DNA of 64,000 nt from NCBI RefSeq assembly GCF_001263205.1, contig NZ_CP012333.1, positions 3,534,001-3,598,000 on the forward strand, given 5' to 3'. Positions within the stretch are counted from its first letter, which is position 1. The number at the start of each line of letters is the position of its first letter. Below the pieces are notes generated by a model. The model saw only the letters and a list, made by a program, of their open reading frames with translations, was not told the DNA's origin and searched no databases. Made by a program: the position numbers and the translations under genes. Shown piece by piece: positions 42,206-51,266 of the stretch. The DNA is from Labilithrix luteola. Lineage in GTDB: Bacteria > Myxococcota_A > Polyangia > Polyangiales > Polyangiaceae.

Positions 42206-43975
42206 GTGGCGCACGTGTCCAGCGACGACAAGAGCCCTGCCGCGAGCTTCGTGCACACCAAGCACAGCAAGCTCACCAGGCGGCCTTGCGGCAATTTCGA
42301 GCTCCTCGTCGAGCTCGCCGCCGGAGGTATGGCCACGGTTTTCCTGGCGCGCGCGGCCGACGGGCGTGACGCGCCGCTCGTCGCCATCAAGCGGCCCCAC
42401 CGTCACCTCGCCAGCGACAAGACATTCCTCTCGATGCTCGTCGACGAGGCACGTCTCGCGTCGGCGATCCGCCACGACAATGTGGTCAAGGTCCGCGAGC
42501 TCGGCTTCGACAACGGCGAGCCGTTCATCGTCATGGACTACGTCGAAGGTGCGTCTCTCTCCGACATCCGAAAGGAGTTGAGTGAGATGGGGCGTGCCCT
42601 CGATCCGCGCTTTGCGGTTCGAATCACGCTCGACGCGCTCGCCGGTCTCGAGGCTGCTCACCAGCTCTGCGACGAGCAGGGCAAGCACATCGGGATCATC
42701 CATCGCGACGTATCCCCTCACAACGTCCTCATCGGTTGTGACGGCCGGGCGTGCCTCACCGACTTCGGCATCGCGAAAGCGGCGGACCGCGTGCAGACGA
42801 CGCGCACCCACGAGGTGAAGGGCAAGCTGGCCTACCTCGCGCCGGAGCGCATCGACAAACGGCGTCTCTGCACTGTCCAGAGCGACGTGTTCTCGATGGC
42901 CGTCGTCCTCTGGGAGTGCATCGCCGGACGGCGCCTTTTCCGAGGCGACGAAGCGATCGAAACGCTCCAGGAAGTGATGACGGGGCCTATCCCGTCGCTT
43001 CGGCAGATTGGTGCGCCGATCTCCGTCGAGCTCGACGACGCCATCCTGCGAGGCCTCTCGCGCGATCTCGATACGCGCTGGAAAACGGCCGCCAATTTCG
43101 CCGATGGCCTGAAACAGGCTAGCGGCGCGAACCTCGCGGCGCCTGCCGAGATCGCCTCACTCATCGAAGCGCTCTTCGGCGAACGCCTGCGTGTCCGTCA
43201 CGAGAGCATTCGTGAAGCGCTCGACGTCCCCGACCTCGGGCGGGTGCTCGAAGTCTCGGGCCTCAACGTGCGCCCCGCACCGACGCCGGAAATGCGGGAG
43301 CGAGAGCGAAGCCGCGTCGCGACCATTGCTCCGCCGGCCCCGAGCGAGCGCTACGCCTTCGATGCCGGTGCTGCGGACGGCGGCAGCATCCGCGGTCGCC
43401 TCTCTTCGCCGCGCGCTCGCATGTTCGCCGCCGCGGGCGTGGCGTTCGTCGCCTTCGTCGTCGCGTTCGGCGTCTTCGCCACGCGCTCGCGCACGCAGAC
43501 GGCCCAGGCCGCCGACCTTCTGCAGAGCCGTCGCGTGGTCGTTCCACTGCCTTTCGTCGCCACGCGTGTGACCTTCGATGAACAAGCCAGGGACACCACG
43601 CCGCCGTCGGACACCGTGGCTTTCGACGTTCCCCGCGAGAGCGGCCTGCTGCATCGCGTGACGGCCGTCGCCGTCGACGGTTCCCGTGCCGAAGCTTACG
43701 TGCGCGAGCTCGACGGTGTTGCGCGTCCCGAGGGGGGAGCCTACGCGATCGAAGCGTTCGAGACCGTCGATGCCCAGCCGGACGAGCCGGCAGCAGCGGC
43801 GATCGAGCTGCCGCCCACGCCGTCGGCGATGCCCGTAATCAGCCGAACGCGACGTCCTCGTACGGCAAATCCGCGCCCCAAGCCCCAGGCGCAATCTGCG
43901 TTGTCTCCGTCGTCCGTCGCTTCGTCGACGAAGCCGGTGGGCACCCTCAAAGATGGCTTCACGAAGTTGAAATGA
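42206..43975 (+). CDS. Membrane Ser/Thr protein kinase, HRDVSPHN type
   Basis: About 589 residues from GTG 42206 (TTG 42197 and GTG 42215 also possible, no clear ribosome site). Kinase domain ~30-310: AAGGMATVFLAR, catalytic Lys ~62 in VAIKRP, HRDVSPHN with Asp ~168, DFG ~186, APERI. HRDVSPHN is the usual myxobacterial variant of HRDxKPxN. Membrane helix ~406-425. The ~165-residue outer part is Ser/Pro/Thr-rich with a small beta section (VVVPLPFVATRVTFDEQ). Overlaps the following lipoprotein gene (ATGA). Confidence 0.93.
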   Translation: MAHVSSDDKSPAASFVHTKHSKLTRRPCGNFELLVELAAGGMATVFLARAADGRDAPLVAIKRPHRHLASDKTFLSMLVDEARLASAIRHDNVVKVRELGFDNGEPFIVMDYVEGASLSDIRKELSEMGRALDPRFAVRITLDALAGLEAAHQLCDEQGKHIGIIHRDVSPHNVLIGCDGRACLTDFGIAKAADRVQTTRTHEVKGKLAYLAPERIDKRRLCTVQSDVFSMAVVLWECIAGRRLFRGDEAIETLQEVMTGPIPSLRQIGAPISVELDDAILRGLSRDLDTRWKTAANFADGLKQASGANLAAPAEIASLIEALFGERLRVRHESIREALDVPDLGRVLEVSGLNVRPAPTPEMRERERSRVATIAPPAPSERYAFDAGAADGGSIRGRLSSPRARMFAAAGVAFVAFVVAFGVFATRSRTQTAQAADLLQSRRVVVPLPFVATRVTFDEQARDTTPPSDTVAFDVPRESGLLHRVTAVAVDGSRAEAYVRELDGVARPEGGAYAIEAFETVDAQPDEPAAAAIELPPTPSAMPVISRTRRPRTANPRPKPQAQSALSPSSVASSTKPVGTLKDGFTKLK

Positions 43976-44469
43976 TGTCTCGTCGTTCGTCGCCTTTCGT
44001 TCTCGTCGGCCTTGGAGTGCTCGCGAGTCTGGCCATCGTCACCGCGTGCAGCGGAGACGCTCCCACGGCCTCGGCTTGCACGAACATTCCTGCTGGAGGC
44101 TGCCCGCTTTCGCGCGGGGTCGCCTGCGAGGACCTGTCCTGTGAAGCGGTCTATCGCTGCCTCGACGGCAATCAGTGGGTGCTCGATCACGCTTGCCCCG
44201 CGCACGACGCGAGTTCCGTCGAACACGACGCAGAGGCGGACGCGGCCGATGCTTCGGACGGGGGCGCGTCCGTTCGTGACGCCGCCATCGACGCTCCGCC
44301 TGGTGCGAGCGGCGGACCCGGATGCGATACACTCCAGGTTCCCGATTGCTCACTGGGCTTCGCGCTCGCGTGCCCCAGTGGATGCTGCGAGTGCGAAGAT
44401 CTCTTCGTTTGCCAGAACGGTGGCTGGGAGTACTGGGGCTCGTGCGTCGACGGCCAGATTCAGCAGTGA
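43972..44469 (+). CDS. Cysteine-rich lipoprotein
   Basis: 165 residues, overlapping the kinase stop, so translationally coupled to it. Lipobox IVTAC (~26). Two Cys-rich blocks (CTNIPAGGCPLSRGVACEDLSCEAVYRC; CDTLQVPDCSLGFALACPSGCCECEDLFVC) flank an Asp/Ala/Ser-rich spacer. Both blocks resemble a repeated small disulfide domain. Coupling suggests a role at the extracytoplasmic side of the kinase. Function unknown. Confidence 0.72.
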   Translation: MMSRRSSPFVLVGLGVLASLAIVTACSGDAPTASACTNIPAGGCPLSRGVACEDLSCEAVYRCLDGNQWVLDHACPAHDASSVEHDAEADAADASDGGASVRDAAIDAPPGASGGPGCDTLQVPDCSLGFALACPSGCCECEDLFVCQNGGWEYWGSCVDGQIQQ

Positions 44470-44476
44470 GCGGACG

Positions 44477-45052
44477 TCAGCTCGCCTTGAGGAACGGCTC
44501 CCACTCTCGGTACTTCGTTCCGGAACCGAGAAGAAGCTGCGCCGTCATGGTCCACTTCGGTCGGAAGGGTCGGCGGGCGAGGCGCATGTTCGCCTCCTCC
44601 GGCGTCTTCCAGCCCTTGCGCAGATTGCATATCCGGCAGGCCGTCACGAGGTTCTCCCACGAGTCCGGCCCGCCGCGCGAACGCGGAAGCACGTGGTCGA
44701 TGTTCAGCTCCCGGAGCGGTGGCTGCTTCCCGCAGTACTGGCACTGATGCTGGTCCCGGAACATCAGATTGCGACGGGTGAGTCGCACACTGACCTTCGG
44801 GGTCCGATCGTACCGGTGCAAATGCAGGACGCGTGGCACGCGGAGCGCACTTCCTATGATGGGAAGTGCATCGTCCGAACGCCGCACGGGCAACGTGCGC
44901 CAGAGAGCGAAATCGTATTCTTCGCCGTCTTCGTCGAGCGCGTTCGCGGAGCCCCCGTACAGGAGTACGAAAGCCCGCTTCGCGGTCGTCAGCTGGACTG
45001 GCTGGAACACGCGATTGAGAACGAGTACCGGCTTCGAAAGAACTTCCGTCAT
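44477..45052 (-). CDS. HNH endonuclease
   Basis: 191 residues from ATG 45052. N-terminal ~90 residue domain (VLSKPVLVLNRVFQPVQLTTAKRAFVLLYGG) then an HNH zinc domain: CQYCGKQ, LNIDHVLPRSRGGPDSWENLVTACRICN with the His of the beta-beta-alpha metal finger and two CxxC pairs. This HNH family is widespread and chromosomal, often of unknown role in DNA repair or processing rather than restriction. No methylase nearby. Convergent with the Cys-rich lipoprotein and divergent from ccmE. Confidence 0.9.
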   Translation of the reverse strand: MTEVLSKPVLVLNRVFQPVQLTTAKRAFVLLYGGSANALDEDGEEYDFALWRTLPVRRSDDALPIIGSALRVPRVLHLHRYDRTPKVSVRLTRRNLMFRDQHQCQYCGKQPPLRELNIDHVLPRSRGGPDSWENLVTACRICNLRKGWKTPEEANMRLARRPFRPKWTMTAQLLLGSGTKYREWEPFLKAS

Positions 45053-45233
45053 GAGCAACCTGCGTGAGCAAGCAGGTTGAATGAAAGCGTAGCACTCGGA
45101 TTTCGAACTGCTTGCGATCGCCAAAAATCGGGTCGCACGTGAGCGATTCCGCGGAAGAAATGTGCACCTTTCATGGTTCTGCTCGAACGATGACGTTGAC
45201 CCAGCATGGGCTCGGACTACATTTTTCCCGCAC

Positions 45234-45854
45234 ATGAGCGACGCCGCTTCCCACCAGAATCAGGACTTCTCCACGGAAGACGCGATCGCGCACGATTCCC
45301 CGCACGATTCCCGCGGCGACGATTCTCGCAGCGCTGTCGCGCTCGAGGTTCCCGCACGGCGTCGTCGTGGGAGCGAGGGTGAGGAAGAGGGAGAGGATGC
45401 CGCACGAAAGCGCCTTCTCCTCCTGATCCCGCTCGTCATGGCTGCGGCCGCCATCGTCGCGCTCGTCCTCGTCGGAATGCAGGACAAGGGCATGTACTCG
45501 AAGCCGGTCGACGAGCTCGTCGCCCAAAAGGTGAAGTTCCTCGGCAAGCCCGTTCGCGCCGAGGGCAACCTCGTTCACGGCACGCTCGTGAAGCGCGATA
45601 CGCCCTGCGAATATCGCTTCACCATCGAGAAGAACGGCGTGCAGGTCCCCGTGCGTTTCGCGAAGTGCGTCGTGCCCGACACCTTCCGCGACGTTCCGGG
45701 GATGGATGTGGCCGTCACCGTCGAAGGTGAGCTCGGAAATGACAACACGCTCGAGGCTAGCCAGGTCCTCGCCAAGTGCCCGAGCAAGTACGAGATGAAG
45801 CAGAAAGCGGCGAACGGCGAGAAGGCCCCGCACGCCGCCATGCAGATGGAGTGA
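45234..45854 (+). CDS. ccmE: Cytochrome c maturation protein CcmE, CxxxY variant
   Basis: 206 residues from ATG 45234. Unusually long charged N-terminus (~60), one membrane helix (LLLLIPLVMAAAAIVALVLVG, ~62-82), then the CcmE OB-fold: VRAEGNLVHGTLVKR, RFTIEKNGVQVPVRFAKCVVPDTFRD, VAVTVEGEL, ASQVLAKCPSKYEMK. The haem-attaching position is Cys (CPSKY) instead of His (HxxxY), the System I* type known from Desulfovibrio and archaea. CcmE carries haem to apocytochromes. No other ccm gene is in the window. Confidence 0.88.
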   Translation: MSDAASHQNQDFSTEDAIAHDSPHDSRGDDSRSAVALEVPARRRRGSEGEEEGEDAARKRLLLLIPLVMAAAAIVALVLVGMQDKGMYSKPVDELVAQKVKFLGKPVRAEGNLVHGTLVKRDTPCEYRFTIEKNGVQVPVRFAKCVVPDTFRDVPGMDVAVTVEGELGNDNTLEASQVLAKCPSKYEMKQKAANGEKAPHAAMQME

Positions 45855-45892
45855 CGCGCAGCGAGCGGGCCGAAGCCTGGTAGGCTGGCGTC

Positions 45893-46501
45893 GTGGCTTC
45901 GGTGTTCTGGATCGAATCGTTCGCGACGCAGCGAGGACTTCGTTACGAGCCTGAGGCCGACGAGCGCTGGCTCCGCGCGTGGGAGCCATACACCACGCTG
46001 AAGACGCCCATTCGCTACGAGCACGCCTTGCACGCGACGGGGGGGGCGGGGTCGCTATCGCTCGCGCGGGCCGTCGTGGAAGTTCCGCTTCCCAGTACCC
46101 CGCCGTCGGACCGTCCCGGCGCTGTCGCGCGTCAGGTCGCGACGTGGATCGCGATCGTCCAGGACGTTCGGGTCGCGGTGAAGTGTGCCGTCACGAACGA
46201 TTTCAGTGGGATCTTCAGCGAACAGCTCGACCTCGTCCCGCTCGCCCGTCGAGCGACGCGGGATGCGACGTTCGACCATTCCTTTGCGACGTACGCGGGG
46301 AGCGACGAGGACGTGGCGAAGGGCGTCACCCCGAGTTTGCGCCGCCTTCTCCTCTCGTGGCGGACTCCAGTGCACGCGGAATTGCGACCGGGCGGCTTCG
46401 TCCTCGCGCCGATTGCGGTCCCCGCCGACCAGCAGGGCCTTGCATGGCTCCTCTCGGCGATCACGCTCTTCGGGGAAAAAGCCACGAAGCTCACGACATG
46501 A
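45893..46501 (+). CDS. Hypothetical 202-residue protein
   Basis: 202 residues from GTG 45893, 38 bp after ccmE. Mixed alpha/beta, no signal peptide. Segments FWIESFATQRGLRYEPEADERWLRAWEPY and LDLVPLARRATRDATFDHSFATYA are the most characteristic. No family recognised. Overlaps the ATG of an alternative start of the TPR gene (ATGA at 46498). Confidence 0.6.
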   Translation: MASVFWIESFATQRGLRYEPEADERWLRAWEPYTTLKTPIRYEHALHATGGAGSLSLARAVVEVPLPSTPPSDRPGAVARQVATWIAIVQDVRVAVKCAVTNDFSGIFSEQLDLVPLARRATRDATFDHSFATYAGSDEDVAKGVTPSLRRLLLSWRTPVHAELRPGGFVLAPIAVPADQQGLAWLLSAITLFGEKATKLTT

Positions 46502-46542
46502 CGCGGCCTTTCCCGTATGATCCGAGGCACCTTCGGAACGTC

Positions 46543-47469
46543 ATGCGCGCTCGCAAGCTTGCACTCGGAATCGGTCTTTCCCTTGGTCTTGGACTCGGGG
46601 TCGCGTCGGCACCTGCCCATGCGCAATCAGGCACGGCGGCCTCGTCGAGCTACCCCTCCTGTACGGGTCGCACGATCTCGCAGTCCGAGAGCGACGCGGC
46701 GCACACGATCTATCTCGCGGGGCGCGTCCAGTACGACGACAGCAACTGGGACGCGGCGATCGCCCAGTTCCGCGAGGCCTATCGTCGGGATTGCACGAAG
46801 CATGAGCTGCTCGTGATCATCTCGCGCGCCTACGAGTCGAAGGGCGACAAGCAAGAGGCCATCAACGCGCTGCAGACGTACCTCGAGCGCGTGCCCGCCA
46901 ACAGCCCGGACGCGCCGGCGCTTCGCACGCGCCTCGAGAACATCAAGCGTCAGCTGGCCGAAGAGAACAAGAAGAAGGAACAGGCGGCAGCGGCTGCAGC
47001 GGCATCGACGCCTCCGCCGGCCACCACGACCACCACCACGACCACGACACCTCCGCCGGCCACGGAACGTCGCGAGCACACGGTGCTTCCGTGGATCGTC
47101 GTCGGTGTCGGCGGCGCGGCGGTCGTGGCCGGAGCCGTGCTTCTCCTCGCGGCCCCCAAAATGCCGCCCAGCTGCGACGAGTCAACCGGCAACTGCACCT
47201 ATCCGCCGACCGTCAACAGCAGCAACGCCACGCAGCTCCAGAAGGACGAGTTCGATCAGAATCGCGAAACGGCGGGCCGCGCCGTCGGCATGAAGCAGGC
47301 CGGAACCATCACGCTCATCGGCGGCGGTGTTCTCGTCGTCGGCGGCCTCGTCTGGCACTTCCTCGAGCCAACGGGATCGGCCGAGACGGGAGCGACCGCA
47401 AAGCGACCGAAGATCACGCCGGCCGTCAGCCCGACCTTCGCCGGTGTTTCGCTCGGCGGCTCGTTCTAA
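46543..47469 (+). CDS. TPR protein with Pro/Thr linker and membrane helices
   Basis: 308 residues from ATG 46543, chosen for the signal peptide (SLGLGLGVASAPAHAQ). A TPR region (DAAHTIYLAGRVQYDDSNWDAAIAQFREAYRR, AINALQTYLERVP) is followed by a coiled coil, an Ala and PPATTTTT linker, a membrane helix (LPWIVVGVGGAAVVAGAVLLLAA), a Cys/Asn-rich loop, a second helix (GTITLIGGGVLVVGGLVW) and the ending GVSLGGSF. Same overall order, and same type of ending, as the TPR-PEGA protein at 5616-6590. Envelope scaffold by inference. Confidence 0.8.
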   Translation: MRARKLALGIGLSLGLGLGVASAPAHAQSGTAASSSYPSCTGRTISQSESDAAHTIYLAGRVQYDDSNWDAAIAQFREAYRRDCTKHELLVIISRAYESKGDKQEAINALQTYLERVPANSPDAPALRTRLENIKRQLAEENKKKEQAAAAAAASTPPPATTTTTTTTTPPPATERREHTVLPWIVVGVGGAAVVAGAVLLLAAPKMPPSCDESTGNCTYPPTVNSSNATQLQKDEFDQNRETAGRAVGMKQAGTITLIGGGVLVVGGLVWHFLEPTGSAETGATAKRPKITPAVSPTFAGVSLGGSF

Positions 47470-47481
47470 GGAGCGTCGAGG

Positions 47482-48192
47482 ATGGTCGTGCAGTCGAACG
47501 CAACCCTCGCCGCCCGAAGGGACGCGGGTGCCGACATGCTCCTCGTCGGCATCGAGGTCGCGGGCGAGCTAGCCGACGGATACGTGGCGCCCGGTCAGTA
47601 CGTCGAGGTCGATACGGGCCGCGGGAAAGGCTACTTCGTGCTGGCCGGCGGGGTGGGTGAGTCTCGGTGGGAGCTCCTTGTCCGCAACGCGGGCGATGCT
47701 GCCGATGCGCTGCATTTGCTGCCCCTCGGCAGTGCGCTCCGTGTGTCGATGCCGCTTGGGCACGGCTTTCCGCTGTCCAACGCGCGCGGCCGCCCGCTGG
47801 TCGTGGCGGTGGTCGGAAGCGCTCTGGCGGTTGCCCGCCCGGTGATGCGCTTTCGCATCGAGAGCGGTGACGCCCGTACCACGCACCTTTTCATGGGGGT
47901 GCGTGCGGCACGCGATGTTCCCCTCTCGGACGAGGTGTCGGCCTGGCGCGAGGCCGGCGTGAACGAGGTTCTTTGCCTGTCTCGAACCGAGCTCGACCAC
48001 GATCGAGCGGTTCTCCCCGGCGCCATACGAGCTGAGGGCTACGTGCAGCAGGAGCTCGAACGAGCCATCGATACCTTGCGGGTTCCCGCAGGTGCGCTGG
48101 TGGTAGCGGCAGGTCCGGAGGCCATGCTCGCGGAGTTGCGAAGCTTCGGCGCTGCCCGACATCGCGAGATCGAAGTCATCACGAACGTGTGA
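47482..48192 (+). CDS. FAD/NAD(P)-linked oxidoreductase domain protein
   Basis: 236 residues from ATG 47482, 12 bp after the TPR gene. Ferredoxin-NADP-reductase-like: a FAD-binding barrel with PGQYVEVDTGRG and RNAGDAADALHLLPLGSALRVSMPLGHGF, then a Rossmann-like NAD part (PLVVAVVGSALAVARPVMRF, VPAGALVVAAGPEAML). Similar to the electron-transfer subunit of dihydroorotate dehydrogenase but without the terminal [2Fe-2S] cysteines. The partner is unknown. Confidence 0.75.
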   Translation: MVVQSNATLAARRDAGADMLLVGIEVAGELADGYVAPGQYVEVDTGRGKGYFVLAGGVGESRWELLVRNAGDAADALHLLPLGSALRVSMPLGHGFPLSNARGRPLVVAVVGSALAVARPVMRFRIESGDARTTHLFMGVRAARDVPLSDEVSAWREAGVNEVLCLSRTELDHDRAVLPGAIRAEGYVQQELERAIDTLRVPAGALVVAAGPEAMLAELRSFGAARHREIEVITNV

Positions 48193-48241
48193 GGCGGGCC
48201 CTTCTCGGGCGCAAAAGCGTCAGGTACGCTCTTCGGTAGGC

Positions 48242-50206
48242 ATGGGAACCGTGTCCGAGCTGCCGAAAGGCGGCGTGCGCCAGAGCGGGAAAGAGGAGCT
48301 TCGAGCTTCGCTGCTCAAGACCTACCTCCTTCGCATTCGTGCGGAGAAGGGGGAACGCGCCGTGCGCACGATCCTCGAGAACGCCGGGATCGATCCCGCC
48401 ATGGTCGACAACGAGACCGGGTGGGTCAGCACGCAAGCCGCGAAGCGCGCGCTTCGTGGGATTTGCGAAGCGCTCGGGATGGACGCGCTCCGTCGTCGCG
48501 GCCCTTGGGTGACGAACGCCGAAGCGCTCGGCACGCACGTTCGCATGTTGCGAACGGCCGAGCACCCCGTCGACGCGTACGAATACCTCGCCGACAACGC
48601 TCGTGAGGTCACGCGCGTCGGCACGTGGGAGCTGCATTACCCCTCGGACGATGCCGCGAAGAGCGGCGTGAAGACCGCCTCGTCCAAGGGCGGCGGAGAT
48701 GCAGCGGCCACGCTCGAACTCGACGGTCCCGCGCCCACGAAGGACAAGGCGCGCGTCCACGAGGTCAAGCTCACCTACCGTCCGCGCAGCGACGGCTACG
48801 ACGAGCAGGACAAGGTCGACACGTCGACCGAGGTGCTCTTCTGCGCCGCGCGAGAAGGCGAGCTCTCCGGCATCCCGCGCATCTGGGGCCTTCCCGATGC
48901 CGAGATCACCCACGAGAGCTGCCTCGCAAAAGGCAACGACTGCTGCACCTATCGCGTCGTCTGGCAGCTGCCGACGACGAAGAACGGCATGGTCCTCGGG
49001 GCCGTCGCTTCGGGCGCCGTGTGTGGCCTCGCGGTGGGCGTGGCGGGCGGTCCGATCGCCGGTGTGCTCGGCGGTGTGCTCGCCGGTGCGCTCGGCGCCG
49101 GTGCGGGTCGCCTCTGGGAGAACAGCAAGCGCGAGGCGGCTTCGCGTGTGTTCGAGAAGAACCGCATCGCGGCTCTCGAACGCGGTCTCGACCTGAAGGG
49201 CGAAGCCACGAGCACCGCCGTTCCTGGTGAACTCACCGGTACGGTTCTGGGCGGCAAATACCGCATCGGAAAGAAGATCGGCTCGGGCGGCATCGGCGTC
49301 GTCTACGCCGCGGAACACACTACGCTCGGCCACGAAGTCGCCGTGAAGGTGCTCCGCGGAGCGGCCGCACGTGACGGCGGAGAAATCGCGCGTCTACGTC
49401 GCGAGGCGTACATCCAGGTCCACGTCGACCATCCGAACGTGGCGCGCGTGCATGACCTCGATCAGATGCCCGACGGCTCGATGTACGTCGTCATGGAGCG
49501 CCTCCATGGGCGCTCGCTCGCCGACAAGCTCTCGCGCGAGCACATCGTCGCGCCTGGCTTCGCGCTCCCGGTCTTCATCGGCGTGTGTCGCGCGCTCTCG
49601 GCGGCGCACAAGAAGGGCGTCGTTCACCGCGATCTCAAGCCTGGCAACGTCTTCTTGTGCGAAGGGGGCGGCGCGAAGGTCCTCGACTTCGGCATGAGCA
49701 AGCTGACGAGCGCCGAGTCTCTGACGCAGGCCGGCTACACGCTCGGAACGCCGGAATACATGGCCCCGGAGCAGTGCATCGGCGCCAACGTCGTCGCCCA
49801 GACCGACCTCTACGCGTTCGGCGTGCTCATGTACGAAGCGCTCACCGGCGAGCTGCCGATCGTCGCGCAGAGCCGCCGCGAGCTTCTCGATCTCCACCAG
49901 CGTCAGATCCCGGTGCCGATGCGCCAGCGCAGGCCCGATCTCGGCATCCCCGAGGCGCTCGATCTGGTCGTGATGAAGTGCCTGAAAAAGCGCATCAACG
50001 ACCGCCCCAAGACCGCCGACGATCTCGAGGGCATGCTCTCGGCGATTCCCCTCGAGGGCCTTCCGACGAGCTACTCGCCGCGCGGTCGCCGTGGATCCAT
50101 TCCGCAGGCACACGAAGAGTCCGGCGCGACCGTGCCGGCCATCGCGAGTGAGCCGCCGCCTCCTCCTCCAGGCGCGGCCGCGGCGACCGAGCCGCACAAG
50201 TTCTGA
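48242..50206 (+). CDS. Ser/Thr protein kinase with N-terminal sensor and membrane hairpin
   Basis: 654 residues. Sensor region ~1-245 ends in a V4R/XylR-A-like pattern: EITHESCLAKGNDCCTYRVVW with Cys227, Cys234, Cys235 and Trp241. A Gly/Ala-rich membrane hairpin (~250-288) follows, then a charged linker and a complete kinase domain ~335-610: GSGGIGVVY, Lys369, HRDLKPGN with Asp464, DFG 482, APEQC. A Pro-rich tail ends it. Sensor and kinase are on the same (cytoplasmic) side, so an intracellular ligand is likely. Complete catalytic residues. Confidence 0.9.
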   Translation: MGTVSELPKGGVRQSGKEELRASLLKTYLLRIRAEKGERAVRTILENAGIDPAMVDNETGWVSTQAAKRALRGICEALGMDALRRRGPWVTNAEALGTHVRMLRTAEHPVDAYEYLADNAREVTRVGTWELHYPSDDAAKSGVKTASSKGGGDAAATLELDGPAPTKDKARVHEVKLTYRPRSDGYDEQDKVDTSTEVLFCAAREGELSGIPRIWGLPDAEITHESCLAKGNDCCTYRVVWQLPTTKNGMVLGAVASGAVCGLAVGVAGGPIAGVLGGVLAGALGAGAGRLWENSKREAASRVFEKNRIAALERGLDLKGEATSTAVPGELTGTVLGGKYRIGKKIGSGGIGVVYAAEHTTLGHEVAVKVLRGAAARDGGEIARLRREAYIQVHVDHPNVARVHDLDQMPDGSMYVVMERLHGRSLADKLSREHIVAPGFALPVFIGVCRALSAAHKKGVVHRDLKPGNVFLCEGGGAKVLDFGMSKLTSAESLTQAGYTLGTPEYMAPEQCIGANVVAQTDLYAFGVLMYEALTGELPIVAQSRRELLDLHQRQIPVPMRQRRPDLGIPEALDLVVMKCLKKRINDRPKTADDLEGMLSAIPLEGLPTSYSPRGRRGSIPQAHEESGATVPAIASEPPPPPPGAAAATEPHKF

Positions 50207-50210
50207 CGGG

Positions 50211-51266
50211 CTACTTCAGTACCCAGACGAGCCCCGCGAGGCTCACCGCAATGACGGCGATGGCGACGCCCGCGACGGCGAAGTCGGTGGTGGTCCAGCC
50301 GCGTGCACGCCGCGATCGTTTGGGCGCCGGCGGCTCGGGCGCAGCCACCACAGGGGCCGCCGGAGCGTCGGCGAGGTGTGCCGACGGAGCTCCTGCGGAG
50401 GCGGGCGGGGCGGCGGACGCAGGAGCCGCCGACGGGGCCGTGCTGCGCGGCCCGACGCTCGGGGGCACCGAGGGCATGCCGCGCGAAGGCGCCGGAGCCG
50501 GCGGCGCATCTTCCTCCGGGAGTGGTTCGTCCTTCGCGGCTTCGAGGGCCGCGAGCGCGATGCACACGGGCTCGTCGAGCGCGAGAACGGAGCGCCCGAT
50601 GCGCGCCATCGTGGGCGGACGCCAGAGCGTGTCACGGTTCGGCTCCACGGGCATTTCGCCGAGCAAGACGCCGTTACGCGAAGCGAGATCGCGCAGGAAA
50701 ACCTGGGTTCCACGACGCGTGATGGCGGCGTGCTCGCGCGACGCGTCTTCGTCGGCCAAGGGTAGATCGCAGCGCTCGGCGCGGCCGATGAGATAGGTTC
50801 GCCCGTCGTCGAGGAGGCCGAGCTCGACGCCGAGATCGGGGCCTTCCGCGATACGCACTTTGACGACGGTGTCGTCGCCCACCGCTTCCATCGCGTTGCG
50901 GACGAGCGCGAAGGCGAGGTCTCGCGTGGCGAGGCCCAGATCGGGGGTCGCTGCCTTGTGACCGATCGCCACTTCGAGCCACACGCGGCCTACGCGGATC
51001 AGATCGCCGGTTTTCACGACGCGCGGCGTCTGCGGGAGCAGGCGAATTCCGCCGACCCACGTTCCGTTCGTGCTCCCTTCGTCGACGATCGCGTACTCGG
51101 TCCCTGTCGCGCGGATCGTCGCGTGGCGGAGGCTCACGCTCGGATCGGGCAGACGCACGTCGCTGCCCGCCCCACGTCCGAGGACGATTCGTGGGCCGTC
51201 GAAGGTGAGCGAGGGCGGCTCCGTCGCCCCCTCGCTCGAGCTGCGAACGAGGACCGTAACCGGCAT
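50211..51266 (-). CDS. Double FHA-domain protein, tail-anchored
   Basis: 351 residues. FHA 1 ~15-100 (RIVLGRGAGSDVRLPD, SLRHATI, DEGSTNGTWVGG) and FHA 2 ~130-225 (YLIGRAERCDLPL, SREHAAI, DLASRNGVLLGE). Both keep the Gly-Arg, Ser/Arg-His and Asn-Gly residues that bind phosphothreonine. A Pro/Ala-rich linker leads to one C-terminal helix (FAVAGVAIAVIAVSLAGLVWVL). It lies beside kinase 48242-50206 (convergent), so it is a candidate reader of kinase products. Overlaps gshB (TGATG). Confidence 0.92.
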   Translation of the reverse strand: MPVTVLVRSSSEGATEPPSLTFDGPRIVLGRGAGSDVRLPDPSVSLRHATIRATGTEYAIVDEGSTNGTWVGGIRLLPQTPRVVKTGDLIRVGRVWLEVAIGHKAATPDLGLATRDLAFALVRNAMEAVGDDTVVKVRIAEGPDLGVELGLLDDGRTYLIGRAERCDLPLADEDASREHAAITRRGTQVFLRDLASRNGVLLGEMPVEPNRDTLWRPPTMARIGRSVLALDEPVCIALAALEAAKDEPLPEEDAPPAPAPSRGMPSVPPSVGPRSTAPSAAPASAAPPASAGAPSAHLADAPAAPVVAAPEPPAPKRSRRARGWTTTDFAVAGVAIAVIAVSLAGLVWVLK

